Of a stretch of 64,000 nt of DNA, positions 46,919-56,528 are shown in pieces. A model generated the notes under the pieces. It was given only the letters and a program-made list of their open reading frames with translations, did not search any database and had not been told where the DNA came from. The first letter of the stretch is position 1; each line of letters starts with the position of its first letter. The DNA comes from Ceratopteris richardii (taxonomy: Eukaryota; Streptophyta; Polypodiopsida; Polypodiales; Pteridaceae), in the NCBI GenBank assembly GCA_020310875.1, contig CM035417.1:86642440-86706439 (forward strand). The letters run 5' to 3'. Position numbers and translations under genes: made by a program.

Positions 46919-49900
46919 ATGAACCTGAGATCCGGAAGAACCCTAGGAAGTCGAAGAAGCGTAATCTCTTCTGTAGGTAGTGTAGCTGAGCCAAGTAACC
47001 ATTCACATTACTCTGAGACCTCCAGTGAGTCAGAGGAAGAAATTCCCATGGCTTCAGAGGACATGCAGAACACAGTACCCATGATTAGCATGATGTCAAT
47101 CATTGAGGGAGAATACAGAACCTCCTTGGAGTATGTGAACACCAACCAAAATGAGATCCCGATTTATTTGGATGGCTTAAACAGATCAGTGGCCAGGTTA
47201 CAGAAAGCATCAGAAGCTTACATAGTGCCTAGACCAGCAGTCAAGTACGTAGGAGGACTGTACATGGATAAACGAGATATTCAATATGTTGTCACAGAAT
47301 ACCCGGAAAACATAAACGAACATGGTGGAGAAAATAATGCTTCAAGTTTAAATAGAGGTGGAAACGAAGAGCAAGTAACAACTCCTAGAGGGAGATCTAC
47401 GATTACTAAAATTTGGAGAGGAGACCTGATTCCCCAGGATGACACTCTAATAGATGTATATTTGATCAATGGGATGGAGCATCTGCTTAGAGCTCATTCC
47501 TCTATATGGGAAGCTGCTCCTAATCCAGTTACCATTTATGAGTTGCAGGATCCTGAGTTCCCCACCATCCTCACATTTTTGGATAAAAATCAGAGAAGAT
47601 ATTGGCCATTAACTGAATTGGAGAGAGCTGAGTTGAAATATCAGAATATCCCAGTGTTTCCCCCTAGGGACCAAGCCACCACTTCAAGAAACCCACTTGG
47701 AACTGCCCATAATGATTCATACCAACAGTCAGGCCAAACACAACAAACGCAACCAACTCAAATCCCAGTCAGACCTCCGGTACAGTTCGCAATGCCGGTA
47801 AACAACCCTAACTACCGACCTCAACCAACTATTGACCCCAGACATGGAGTTCATGCTCCACTCAGACCACAAGTGGTAAGAGGACCACACATACCGATAG
47901 GAAGACCAATTCTCCCAGTGATGCCTAGGCAACCTGAAGCAGGAAGACGACTGAGGCCGGTCCAAGTTGCCAAGTGCATGAGAAATCACTATGATGGCTC
48001 TAGTGAACCTTATAATCATATAGCAGAATTTAAACAAGTAGTTAAAGCCGAGCAGGTAGATGACTTTCTGATTCAATATGAGTCCTTCGGCCTTACCTTG
48101 TCAGACACAGCTTTGGCGTGGTTTCAACCATTGGACCCGAATACCTTTCAGAACATGGAGCAGGTATATCAAGAGATGATTGAAGAATTTACCAAATCAG
48201 GGATTAAAAACAATTCTTCGTCATTAATCCACAGCTTCAAACAAGTCCCTACCGAGTCAGTAAGATTGGCAGCAAGGAGATTCAAGCAGTATGTAGATAG
48301 ATGCCCGGTGGAAGAGAGACCGACGCAGAATAAAATGGTATCATTATTCTTGGAAGGATTGTTAAACGGAACTTTGAGGTCATTAGTGTATGTAAAGAGA
48401 GTTCAAACCTTGCAGGAGTGTATGAAGGAATGTATAGACCTAGAAGACAACCTTGCAGAAGACTTGAAAATACCTCAAGGTAGTTTGAAAAGCGAAGAGT
48501 CAGCCAGTAGCACATCAAGTTCTAAAAACAATGTGGAGGAAATAGCAGATTTAGTAGCAAAAAAACTAAATGTTCAAGGACAGAGGAACTACCCCAATAA
48601 TCCGATGAGAGTACCCATGCTTAGAAGGTGTATGCAGTGCGGAGGTGACCATCCTTCTCATCTGTGTACTAGGGGAGTAGTTCCACCACCAGCTTATGGT
48701 TATAATAGACCCACCGTCCCAGGACCTCTACAGTATTGCAGTGTGGAACAAAAATACACGAATCATAGCACCGAAAATTGTCCCTACAATAGGCAAGCTA
48801 GACTAGCACAGCCATACATGAGACCCTACGGATACCCTCAGAGAGATCAGAGAGATGAAGCTTTTAGGTATCCCTCTTACCAACCACAGGCACCAGCACC
48901 GCGACCATACACATATCAAGGGTACACACCACCACAGCCAGTACTAGGACAACAACCACCCCATCCTCAGAACGTTGTCCCAGTCAAGATTGCCCAACCT
49001 GAAGAAAACTTAGAGAGAGCCATAGTACCAGCCACACCTTTGACTAGTAATGAACCATATGACTCATTTTATGACCCTAGTCAAGGAGCATACCCTAGTT
49101 ATGAAAGCTCGATAAGGGAATATGGGCAACAGTATGAACCATACACCTATGGCATGGAAGCACCAGAAAGTCCATACGGATATGAGCAGGACTATGTGCC
49201 ATTAATGTACACAACTCCTAGAGCGACCATACCACCCCGACCCATGAACAGACCGCCTGTACCCAGAGGACCATGCTACCGATGTGGAGGTGATCATTAC
49301 ATCAGAGAATGCACATTGCCAAACCCACCACCACCACAACGAGTCTGGGAAGGCTACTGTAGCGATTGTGGAAAGGAACATCTTTTCAGAGATTGTCCTA
49401 AGAACCCTAACAAAGTCACATCTAACGTGCAGATTAATGTGATCGACGTGATTGAATCATCAGGGAGCGACAAAGAGTACACAGTACCTTTAAAAGCCAT
49501 AACAAGAGCCAAGGCCAAAGAAAACCCAGATAAAACAGACGAGAACAATCAAAGCGACAAAGAGGGGAATATAACCATCCCTCACAGAGTGGAAGACTCC
49601 GAAGAACCAGAGAAAAGTATCGCCAGTAAAAGATCTCAGAGATGGAAGAACCGAAGAGATAGGATAAAGGAAAAGAAGTTATTACAAAAGAAGGAAAAAG
49701 AGGAAAACAAACAAAAACCAAAGGAAGAACCAAAGAAGGAAAAAGAAATAAAAAATGAAAAGTATCAGAAAGAAGAGGTTGGATCAGTCTTAGCAGATCC
49801 TATGCCTGAAGAATTAGCCATGTGGATTCAGGCATATAAGGCACGAATAAAAGCAGGACCTACCATAGAGCAACATGAGAGAGAATATCCGAGAGGCGAC

Positions 49901-52900
49901 TTAGAGAAAGAAAGGTTAGAAATCTGCAAGAAATTGATAGAAATTGCGCAACAAACCTTAGAAAAACCTGCATCGCCATTACCAAATACCCGAATTTCCG
50001 AAGAAGAATTCCATGAGTGCCTAAACACTCATGAACAGCCTGAAGTGAATAGACCACAGAATGATGAATTTGGTGTTGAGAGAAAGGAAGGATCCATAGT
50101 ACCCGAGGTGGAAGGAGACTGGACTAAGGATCTATGGGCACGAGTTCAAGAGGACAAGTGGAAAAATGTAGAAGGAATGGAACCGCCCTTTGAAGAATTA
50201 GAAGCAGAAAATGAAATAGAGGGTTCAATACCTGAACTAAATTCAGAAGGAATTTTTCCAACGGATGCAAGTGACAAGGAAGAAGAGAATGTAAAGGAAC
50301 TGCCCAACTACACTGGGGAGTACGAACACAACTCAGAATTGTATCGCATCCCATCAATAAGGAGACGGGAAACGAACCCATCAGTTCAAACATCGGAGAT
50401 CATACAACGTCTTAGAGAAGTAAAAATCCCATGTACCCTAACATTCGAAGAACTGTTAAAGGTAAAACCACATTTAAAAGAGAAATTGATCAATCAATGG
50501 GAAGCCAAGGAGGAAAAGAAGGAGATAGCTGACGAAGTAAAAACAGTGAGAATTCCAGTGGATAAGGTAGGAGACTTTAGTGAAGGAGATGAAGGAAATA
50601 CCTGTCTTCCAATCACCTATAGAGGTTACACTACCAAAGCCATACTAGATTCAGGAGCTGGTGTTGGCATTGCTACCAAAGAGATTTGGGAAAAATGGGG
50701 AAAACCAGCATTAAGACCAACACGCATGAAAATACAAATGGCAGATGGACATACAGAAAGACCCTTAGGATTATTGGAACGGGTAATTTTCACTACATGC
50801 GGAGTGGAATTCGAACACACTTTAGCAATATGTCACTTCGAAAGGCCAAGCAATTATGAAATGATCTTGGGAAGGCCTTTCATGAGACAACTAAAGGTCA
50901 TACAAGATTGGGGAAAAGATGCAGTGTACCTACAACATACAGGAACCACCACTAGGATAAACCTACATACATACACTTATCACGATGTACCACCTCTACA
51001 ATGGAATCAAATCCACAAAGAAGAAGACGATCAATCGGTTCATAGCGCAGGTTCTAGTGATCAATCCTGGATGAACGAGGACACTCATCTGTGGATATGT
51101 CAAGCGGCAAAGAAGGAAGAGGAGAGAAGAAAAAGCTGGCAGCAGAAACAAGGAATAGTTAGGTCTGTACAAGATCCAGCTTATATGCCACAAGTATTTC
51201 CGGATGAAGAATTTGAACCTCACGGTTGGATGGAAATTTTAGCTACACTCGATGTCTGTGTAAACGAAGAAGTAGTAACCATGACTGAATGTATCGATGA
51301 GGAGGGTTATGATGTTAGCCTGTATGTGGTAGTCCTTCAGGAGGCAGAAGAAGGAGAAGTGATCGAGAAAGACTGGAAGGAGGACTACGAGAGCATTGAA
51401 ATGGAACCTGAACCCATGGATCTAGGGAGTAGTACCACCAACGTAAATATCACTGCCTATGAGAAACATAAGGAACTCACACAAAAAGGGAGATTAGAAG
51501 TTGAAAAGGAGTTAGAAGATGAAGAAAACAGACCACAAGACCAATTTGAGGTACCAACTCACTTTAAAAAATATGAAGTGGAGGAGAGAAAAATCGCTAT
51601 TCAAATGCCCAAGAGAGAAGCACAATCTGGAATAGCATATGATAATAAGGAGCAAACCAAAAAAATAGTTGTGACTATGGAAGGAGGAGAGGAACGATGT
51701 ACCTTCATAGGACAGGATGTCTCATTAGAAGAAGAACAAGAGTTAATTTTACTCATAAGAGAATACCGGGATGTCTTTGCTTGGACCTATAAGGACTTAA
51801 AGGGAGTAGATCCATCTATATGTGCACATAGAATCCCCATGACATCCGAAGCCAAACCTTCAAAACAGAGACCATATACTTATAATGATGTGTATTCAGC
51901 CAAGATAAAAGAGGAAATAGATAAGTTATTAGATGCTGGATTCATCTACGAAATTGAGCACACGGAATGGGTGTCACCTTTGGTGGTTGTACCGAAAAAG
52001 AATGGAAAGTTAAGGGTGTGCATCAATTTGAAGAAAGTGAATGCCGCAACCATAAGGGATAGTTACCCCTTACCAATCACTGATCATCTCTTGGAAAGGG
52101 TAGCAGGGAAGGAAGTTTATAGCTTTCTGGATGGCTTTTCAGGGTATAATCAGGTAGCTATTGCTCCTGAGGACCAACATAAAACAGCGTTCGCAACTGA
52201 ATGGGGAGTATACGCCTTTAGAGTCATGCCTTTTGGTCTGACTAATGCCCCAGCTACCTTCCAAAGATTGATGTGCCATGTGTTCAAGGAATTCCTAAGA
52301 AAAAGTATGGAGGTATACGTGGATGACCTTTGTACGTATTCAGCTATACGATCAGAGCACATCCCTGAACTGGAAAAGATTTTTGCTAAATGTCGACAAT
52401 ATCGAGTATGCCTCAATCCTGAAAAATGTGTCTTCATGGTGCGACAAGGGAAAATCTTAGGGCATATTGTCTCTAAAAATGGAATCTCAACTGACGAAGA
52501 CAAAATTAAAGTAATTCTGGATTTACCAAGACCAAAGACGGCTAAAGAAGTTCAAGCATTTATGGGACATTGTGGATACTATCGAAGATTTATACATATG
52601 TACGCCATAATTGCTAGACCTCTTTATGCATTATTGACTTTATTTAATTGGACCGAAGAATGCGAGAGAGCCTTCAATGAGTTAAAGAATCGATTGAGTT
52701 CAGCACCAATCCTTCGAGTCCCTAACTGGAATAAACCATTTCACATTCATGTGGATGCATCCAAGTTTGCCATTGGTTGCATCTTAGCGCAACCTGCTGA
52801 CATAGGGAAGTTAGACCACCCAATAGCCTATGCTAGTAGACAGTTGAATCAAGCGGAACGAAATTATACTACTACGGAGAGAGAAGGCCTAGGGATGGTA

Positions 52901-55900
52901 TATGCAGTCAAGAAATTCAGACATTACTTACTGGCAAACAAATTCAAATTCTTCATTGATCATCAAGCCCTATTGTACTTAGTCAACAAGCCTTGCAATA
53001 CCGGACGACTAGTGCGATGGTTCTTGCTGCTAATGGAATTTGATTTTGAGGTAATAGTCAAGAAAGGAAACACCCACATAAGAGCAGACCATTTATCTCG
53101 TATGACCCATGGAGAACCACCCATAGGAGTACCTGATGACCTACCAGATACCTATCTTTTTAACTTGGAAGTATGTCCTCAGTGGGCAGAAAAATTGATC
53201 CCGATACTTACACATGGACCTAAAGATGGGATCACGCCAAACCAAACGCAAGATCTCTGGAGGACTAAAAACCTTCACATCATTGCGGGAAGTTTGTACC
53301 ACCAAGATTCAAGCGGATTACTGCTGAGATGCGTGGAAGAAGAGGAACAAGAAATGTGGCTTCAGAAAGCACACATAAACCAATGGAACACTCATTTGAA
53401 CGCAAATGGAACGTGGCAAACACTTAAGAGACTTGGCATATATTGGCCAACCATGCAACGAGATGCACATAACTATGTGTCAACCTGTCAAACCTGTCAA
53501 GAACAAACCCCAGACGAGAACTCTACATTATGCTACTCTACAATAGCACCAAGGTGGAGCATGCCTCTAGTAAAGTTTTTGAAAACTCGAGAATACCCTG
53601 ACGGAGCTACTTTAGCCAGGAAGCGTGCTCTTGAAGAACAGAGTAAAGATTATGCCATCTTAGGAAAACAACTTTTTAAGCGAGGGAAAGATAACCAATT
53701 ACGAATGTGCATTCATGAAGATGAATATCTTCCTGTCTTAGAGATGGCTCATACAGGAGCTGCGGGAGGACACTTCTCTGCAGATAAAACAGCAAAAATG
53801 ATCCTCTTTGCTGGAATGTGGTGGCCAACTCTACACCAAGATGCCATAACATATGTGCAACGGTGTGATACTTGTCAACGAACGAAATATCCTATTAGAA
53901 GAGATGAGATGCCACTTAGACCCATGATGAGTGCTAGAGCCTTCACGAAATGGGGAATAGACTTTATAGGACCTATTAGCCCACCTGCAAAGGGATCTCA
54001 TGCCGAATATATAATTGTAGCCACAGATTACCTGACCAAATGGGTTGAAGCAAAAGCAACAAAGAAAAATGACGCAAGAACTACAGCCAAGTTTCTCTTC
54101 GAGAACGTCTTCACTAGATTTGGATTACCTATAGAGATTGTGAGTGATAGAGGTACACACTTTGTTAATGAAGTGATAGAAGCCTTATTGAATGAATTCT
54201 TAGTAATTCATAAGAAATCAGCTCCTTATCACCCACAAGCCAATGGACAAGCCGAGAGTTCTAATAAAATCTTGTGTACAGTTCTCACCAAAATTGTCAA
54301 CCATGCTAGATCAGATTGGGATAAGCAGTTACATCATGCTTTATGGGCATTTCGAGTAGCCTATAAAACAGCTATAGGCACTACGCCTTTTAACTTAGTC
54401 TATGGACAAAACGCAATTTTGCCAATTGATTTCTTAATTCCCACTCTCAGAGTAGCAACTACTTACGAGTGGACAGGACATGAATTATCAGCTCAATTGG
54501 ACCAAATAGAAAAGCTTCATGAAACTAGGTTACAAGTAGTAGCGGGTATCTATGCTGCGAAAAGACGACAAAAGGCCTATTTTGATGCACATATCAAGGA
54601 CAAAAAATTGAAGGAAGGAGATTTAGTTTTGGTATACACTTTGAAACAACATGCTAAGAAATTGCAAAAGAGAGGATATGGCCCATTAGTCATTAATCGT
54701 ATATCTACAGGTGGAGCCATCAGTTTAGCAACCTTAGATGGAGAAGTGTTACCAAACTACATCAGTGGATGTAGAGTAAAAAAATACCTAGAACCATTAA
54801 CAGAAGAAGCTCTGTCTCGATTACTCAAAGGTAAGAATAGACGCTTAGAAGAGGACAGAATACGGGAAGAAGCAAGACAAGAAGCATTGGAAAGGATAAA
54901 GAAACGAAAAGAGTGGATGAGAGAGCGAGATGAAAGATATCGTCAAGGAGAAGAACTCATCCCGATGGAAAATTTTAGAGCCACTCAAAACCTAGGATCG
55001 CAGAGAACGCAACCGTATTTAAATTTGGGAGCAGGTAAAACGGAGTACCACTTAGTGGATGCTCTCATTGACTCAGGAGCAGCTGCAAGCTGTATCAAAC
55101 TTTCTTTGACCCAAAAATTCCAAGAGGAAATACGCCCATCAATGGCACAGTTGATAGGAATAGGAGGAACAATTACTCAATGCATAGGTGAGATCACCTT
55201 ACCTTTGCATCTTGGCAACAACACTATGCATCAAAAGCTATTAGTGTGTCATGATCAGGATTTACTTGAAGAGGTAGTGTTAGGTCAAGACTGGCTTTAC
55301 GAATACGAGGTGACCATTCAATTGGCGTTAGGATACATCTCTGCCAGGATAGGACATCGTGAAGTATTCAGTCTGCTAGATGAGCGACCAATCAAATCGG
55401 TGAGCACGGAGCAGAAAATTCATTCTAATGAACAAAGTCCTGAATGTGTGATCTCTTGCACTTTAGATACACCTTCATCAAGTACTATATGTGCGGACAC
55501 ATTAAATTCTGTTTGTGCACCTTGTTCCAGTCTAGCAAAACGTGAGAGTATCAGTCAAACTGAAACCAACCTCACTAAAACACCATGCATTAGAGAGACT
55601 AAGCCTCAGAGTAATTCAAAATCTGTAACTATTCAAATATACCCTATTCCATATTCTAATCAAGCGTGGATAAAGAAAGATCAAGTGGAGGAGTATCTTC
55701 AACAACAGAAGCACAAGCGACATCAGAACGAACGATCAAAGCAAAAACCAACTCAGTCCGTACAACGAAATCATCGACGAGTTGCTACAATATGGGTGCC
55801 AAAGAAAGTCGTAGCCGCTCAACAGGATCGTTCACAAATCTGGATTCCTAAGTCTTGCGTTCCAAGGAAACCAGACCGAAGGGATGATCCTCAGAACAAG

Positions 55901-56239
55901 AAGAACCAACGTAGTCCACAGGCAAAACAGCCACAACAAAAGAGTCACTGGAGAAAGATGGAGTCTGTAAGAGCAACCCAAACCATTCTGCGATTTTCAA
56001 ATCAAATCAAGCAGACCTACAACAAGAAGAAAAGGGCCACATTCAGTGGAAATGGACAACATACTACGAAGTCCAGCACAATGAAGCAAATGTGGATACC
56101 GAAAGAGAAAATGACTGGCATGCATACGCCAACTACTTCCAATTGCACACACATGGAGTTGCCAATACCCAAAGTATGCATGATAGGGCCACATTACAAG
56201 GCCAAGCATTCGGCACATCCTTCTTCTATTGCAGGATAG
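46919..56239 (+). CDS. Gypsy I gag-pol polyprotein, about 3106 aa
   Basis: One uninterrupted frame. The open frame begins at 46871 with GTG, and the first ATG is 46919. Gag core lies at about residues 350-520. Three zinc knuckles begin at residues 571, 786 and 814, each spaced C-x2-C-x3-H-x4-C. A long charged linker follows. Retropepsin 1 has LDSGAG with D1244 and a later MILGRPF. RT spans about 1640-1820 (YVDD, D1802). RNase H has D1946. Two HX6H-X30-CX2C zinc segments start at H2152 and H2278. The integrase core has D2348, D2410 and E2446 (D35E). A second retropepsin-like domain has DSGAAASC with D2718 and VVLGQDW. A basic tail with three W(V/I)PK words (W2959, W2975, W3059) ends it. Gypsy gag-pol is usually about 1500-2000 residues, so this is unusually long. 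No chromodomain or second RNase H was recognised. Confidence 0.93.
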   Translation: MNLRSGRTLGSRRSVISSVGSVAEPSNHSHYSETSSESEEEIPMASEDMQNTVPMISMMSIIEGEYRTSLEYVNTNQNEIPIYLDGLNRSVARLQKASEAYIVPRPAVKYVGGLYMDKRDIQYVVTEYPENINEHGGENNASSLNRGGNEEQVTTPRGRSTITKIWRGDLIPQDDTLIDVYLINGMEHLLRAHSSIWEAAPNPVTIYELQDPEFPTILTFLDKNQRRYWPLTELERAELKYQNIPVFPPRDQATTSRNPLGTAHNDSYQQSGQTQQTQPTQIPVRPPVQFAMPVNNPNYRPQPTIDPRHGVHAPLRPQVVRGPHIPIGRPILPVMPRQPEAGRRLRPVQVAKCMRNHYDGSSEPYNHIAEFKQVVKAEQVDDFLIQYESFGLTLSDTALAWFQPLDPNTFQNMEQVYQEMIEEFTKSGIKNNSSSLIHSFKQVPTESVRLAARRFKQYVDRCPVEERPTQNKMVSLFLEGLLNGTLRSLVYVKRVQTLQECMKECIDLEDNLAEDLKIPQGSLKSEESASSTSSSKNNVEEIADLVAKKLNVQGQRNYPNNPMRVPMLRRCMQCGGDHPSHLCTRGVVPPPAYGYNRPTVPGPLQYCSVEQKYTNHSTENCPYNRQARLAQPYMRPYGYPQRDQRDEAFRYPSYQPQAPAPRPYTYQGYTPPQPVLGQQPPHPQNVVPVKIAQPEENLERAIVPATPLTSNEPYDSFYDPSQGAYPSYESSIREYGQQYEPYTYGMEAPESPYGYEQDYVPLMYTTPRATIPPRPMNRPPVPRGPCYRCGGDHYIRECTLPNPPPPQRVWEGYCSDCGKEHLFRDCPKNPNKVTSNVQINVIDVIESSGSDKEYTVPLKAITRAKAKENPDKTDENNQSDKEGNITIPHRVEDSEEPEKSIASKRSQRWKNRRDRIKEKKLLQKKEKEENKQKPKEEPKKEKEIKNEKYQKEEVGSVLADPMPEELAMWIQAYKARIKAGPTIEQHEREYPRGDLEKERLEICKKLIEIAQQTLEKPASPLPNTRISEEEFHECLNTHEQPEVNRPQNDEFGVERKEGSIVPEVEGDWTKDLWARVQEDKWKNVEGMEPPFEELEAENEIEGSIPELNSEGIFPTDASDKEEENVKELPNYTGEYEHNSELYRIPSIRRRETNPSVQTSEIIQRLREVKIPCTLTFEELLKVKPHLKEKLINQWEAKEEKKEIADEVKTVRIPVDKVGDFSEGDEGNTCLPITYRGYTTKAILDSGAGVGIATKEIWEKWGKPALRPTRMKIQMADGHTERPLGLLERVIFTTCGVEFEHTLAICHFERPSNYEMILGRPFMRQLKVIQDWGKDAVYLQHTGTTTRINLHTYTYHDVPPLQWNQIHKEEDDQSVHSAGSSDQSWMNEDTHLWICQAAKKEEERRKSWQQKQGIVRSVQDPAYMPQVFPDEEFEPHGWMEILATLDVCVNEEVVTMTECIDEEGYDVSLYVVVLQEAEEGEVIEKDWKEDYESIEMEPEPMDLGSSTTNVNITAYEKHKELTQKGRLEVEKELEDEENRPQDQFEVPTHFKKYEVEERKIAIQMPKREAQSGIAYDNKEQTKKIVVTMEGGEERCTFIGQDVSLEEEQELILLIREYRDVFAWTYKDLKGVDPSICAHRIPMTSEAKPSKQRPYTYNDVYSAKIKEEIDKLLDAGFIYEIEHTEWVSPLVVVPKKNGKLRVCINLKKVNAATIRDSYPLPITDHLLERVAGKEVYSFLDGFSGYNQVAIAPEDQHKTAFATEWGVYAFRVMPFGLTNAPATFQRLMCHVFKEFLRKSMEVYVDDLCTYSAIRSEHIPELEKIFAKCRQYRVCLNPEKCVFMVRQGKILGHIVSKNGISTDEDKIKVILDLPRPKTAKEVQAFMGHCGYYRRFIHMYAIIARPLYALLTLFNWTEECERAFNELKNRLSSAPILRVPNWNKPFHIHVDASKFAIGCILAQPADIGKLDHPIAYASRQLNQAERNYTTTEREGLGMVYAVKKFRHYLLANKFKFFIDHQALLYLVNKPCNTGRLVRWFLLLMEFDFEVIVKKGNTHIRADHLSRMTHGEPPIGVPDDLPDTYLFNLEVCPQWAEKLIPILTHGPKDGITPNQTQDLWRTKNLHIIAGSLYHQDSSGLLLRCVEEEEQEMWLQKAHINQWNTHLNANGTWQTLKRLGIYWPTMQRDAHNYVSTCQTCQEQTPDENSTLCYSTIAPRWSMPLVKFLKTREYPDGATLARKRALEEQSKDYAILGKQLFKRGKDNQLRMCIHEDEYLPVLEMAHTGAAGGHFSADKTAKMILFAGMWWPTLHQDAITYVQRCDTCQRTKYPIRRDEMPLRPMMSARAFTKWGIDFIGPISPPAKGSHAEYIIVATDYLTKWVEAKATKKNDARTTAKFLFENVFTRFGLPIEIVSDRGTHFVNEVIEALLNEFLVIHKKSAPYHPQANGQAESSNKILCTVLTKIVNHARSDWDKQLHHALWAFRVAYKTAIGTTPFNLVYGQNAILPIDFLIPTLRVATTYEWTGHELSAQLDQIEKLHETRLQVVAGIYAAKRRQKAYFDAHIKDKKLKEGDLVLVYTLKQHAKKLQKRGYGPLVINRISTGGAISLATLDGEVLPNYISGCRVKKYLEPLTEEALSRLLKGKNRRLEEDRIREEARQEALERIKKRKEWMRERDERYRQGEELIPMENFRATQNLGSQRTQPYLNLGAGKTEYHLVDALIDSGAAASCIKLSLTQKFQEEIRPSMAQLIGIGGTITQCIGEITLPLHLGNNTMHQKLLVCHDQDLLEEVVLGQDWLYEYEVTIQLALGYISARIGHREVFSLLDERPIKSVSTEQKIHSNEQSPECVISCTLDTPSSSTICADTLNSVCAPCSSLAKRESISQTETNLTKTPCIRETKPQSNSKSVTIQIYPIPYSNQAWIKKDQVEEYLQQQKHKRHQNERSKQKPTQSVQRNHRRVATIWVPKKVVAAQQDRSQIWIPKSCVPRKPDRRDDPQNKKNQRSPQAKQPQQKSHWRKMESVRATQTILRFSNQIKQTYNKKKRATFSGNGQHTTKSSTMKQMWIPKEKMTGMHTPTTSNCTHMELPIPKVCMIGPHYKAKHSAHPSSIAG

Positions 56240-56528
56240 TCAAGCACACTTTCCTCACAGGGAAATAAGAGAGCACTTGTACATACATTAAGAAAATCAT
56301 TCTAAAGATAACACTTGCTTCGGCTATAACATAACCTTTTCTATTTTTCTTTTCAGCTGAAAATATAAAAATACATTAGAATGTGAAAAATCCAGGTATT
56401 ACCTTTCTCACACCCACGGGGAAGGGACGACACCATGCACTCGGAGCATCATCGAACTTATAACCAGCATATAGAGGAGGATTTCTGAAAACATATGGAT
56501 ACTAATTCATACTCTATATTGAGTGCAG
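56240..56528. other. Spacer between gag-pol and 3' ORFs of I
   Basis: This non-coding 289 bp lies between the two coding blocks. It contains a pyrimidine-rich run (ctatttttcttttcag, ending at 56356) that looks like a plant 3' splice acceptor. Spliced subgenomic RNAs are known for envelope-like frames of some plant gypsy elements. The acceptor call is inference. Confidence 0.45.

Noticed and set aside
49354-50393. Minus-strand open frames across gypsy I gag-pol
   Set aside because: They are shadows of the lysine- and glutamate-rich linker of the long plus-strand frame.
52740-53360. A second, archaeal-type RNase H as in Tat elements
   Set aside because: Only one RNase H is recognisable before the integrase zinc segments.
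54600-55000. Chromodomain after the integrase of I
   Set aside because: The post-integrase region is a charged helical linker with no chromodomain aromatic pattern.
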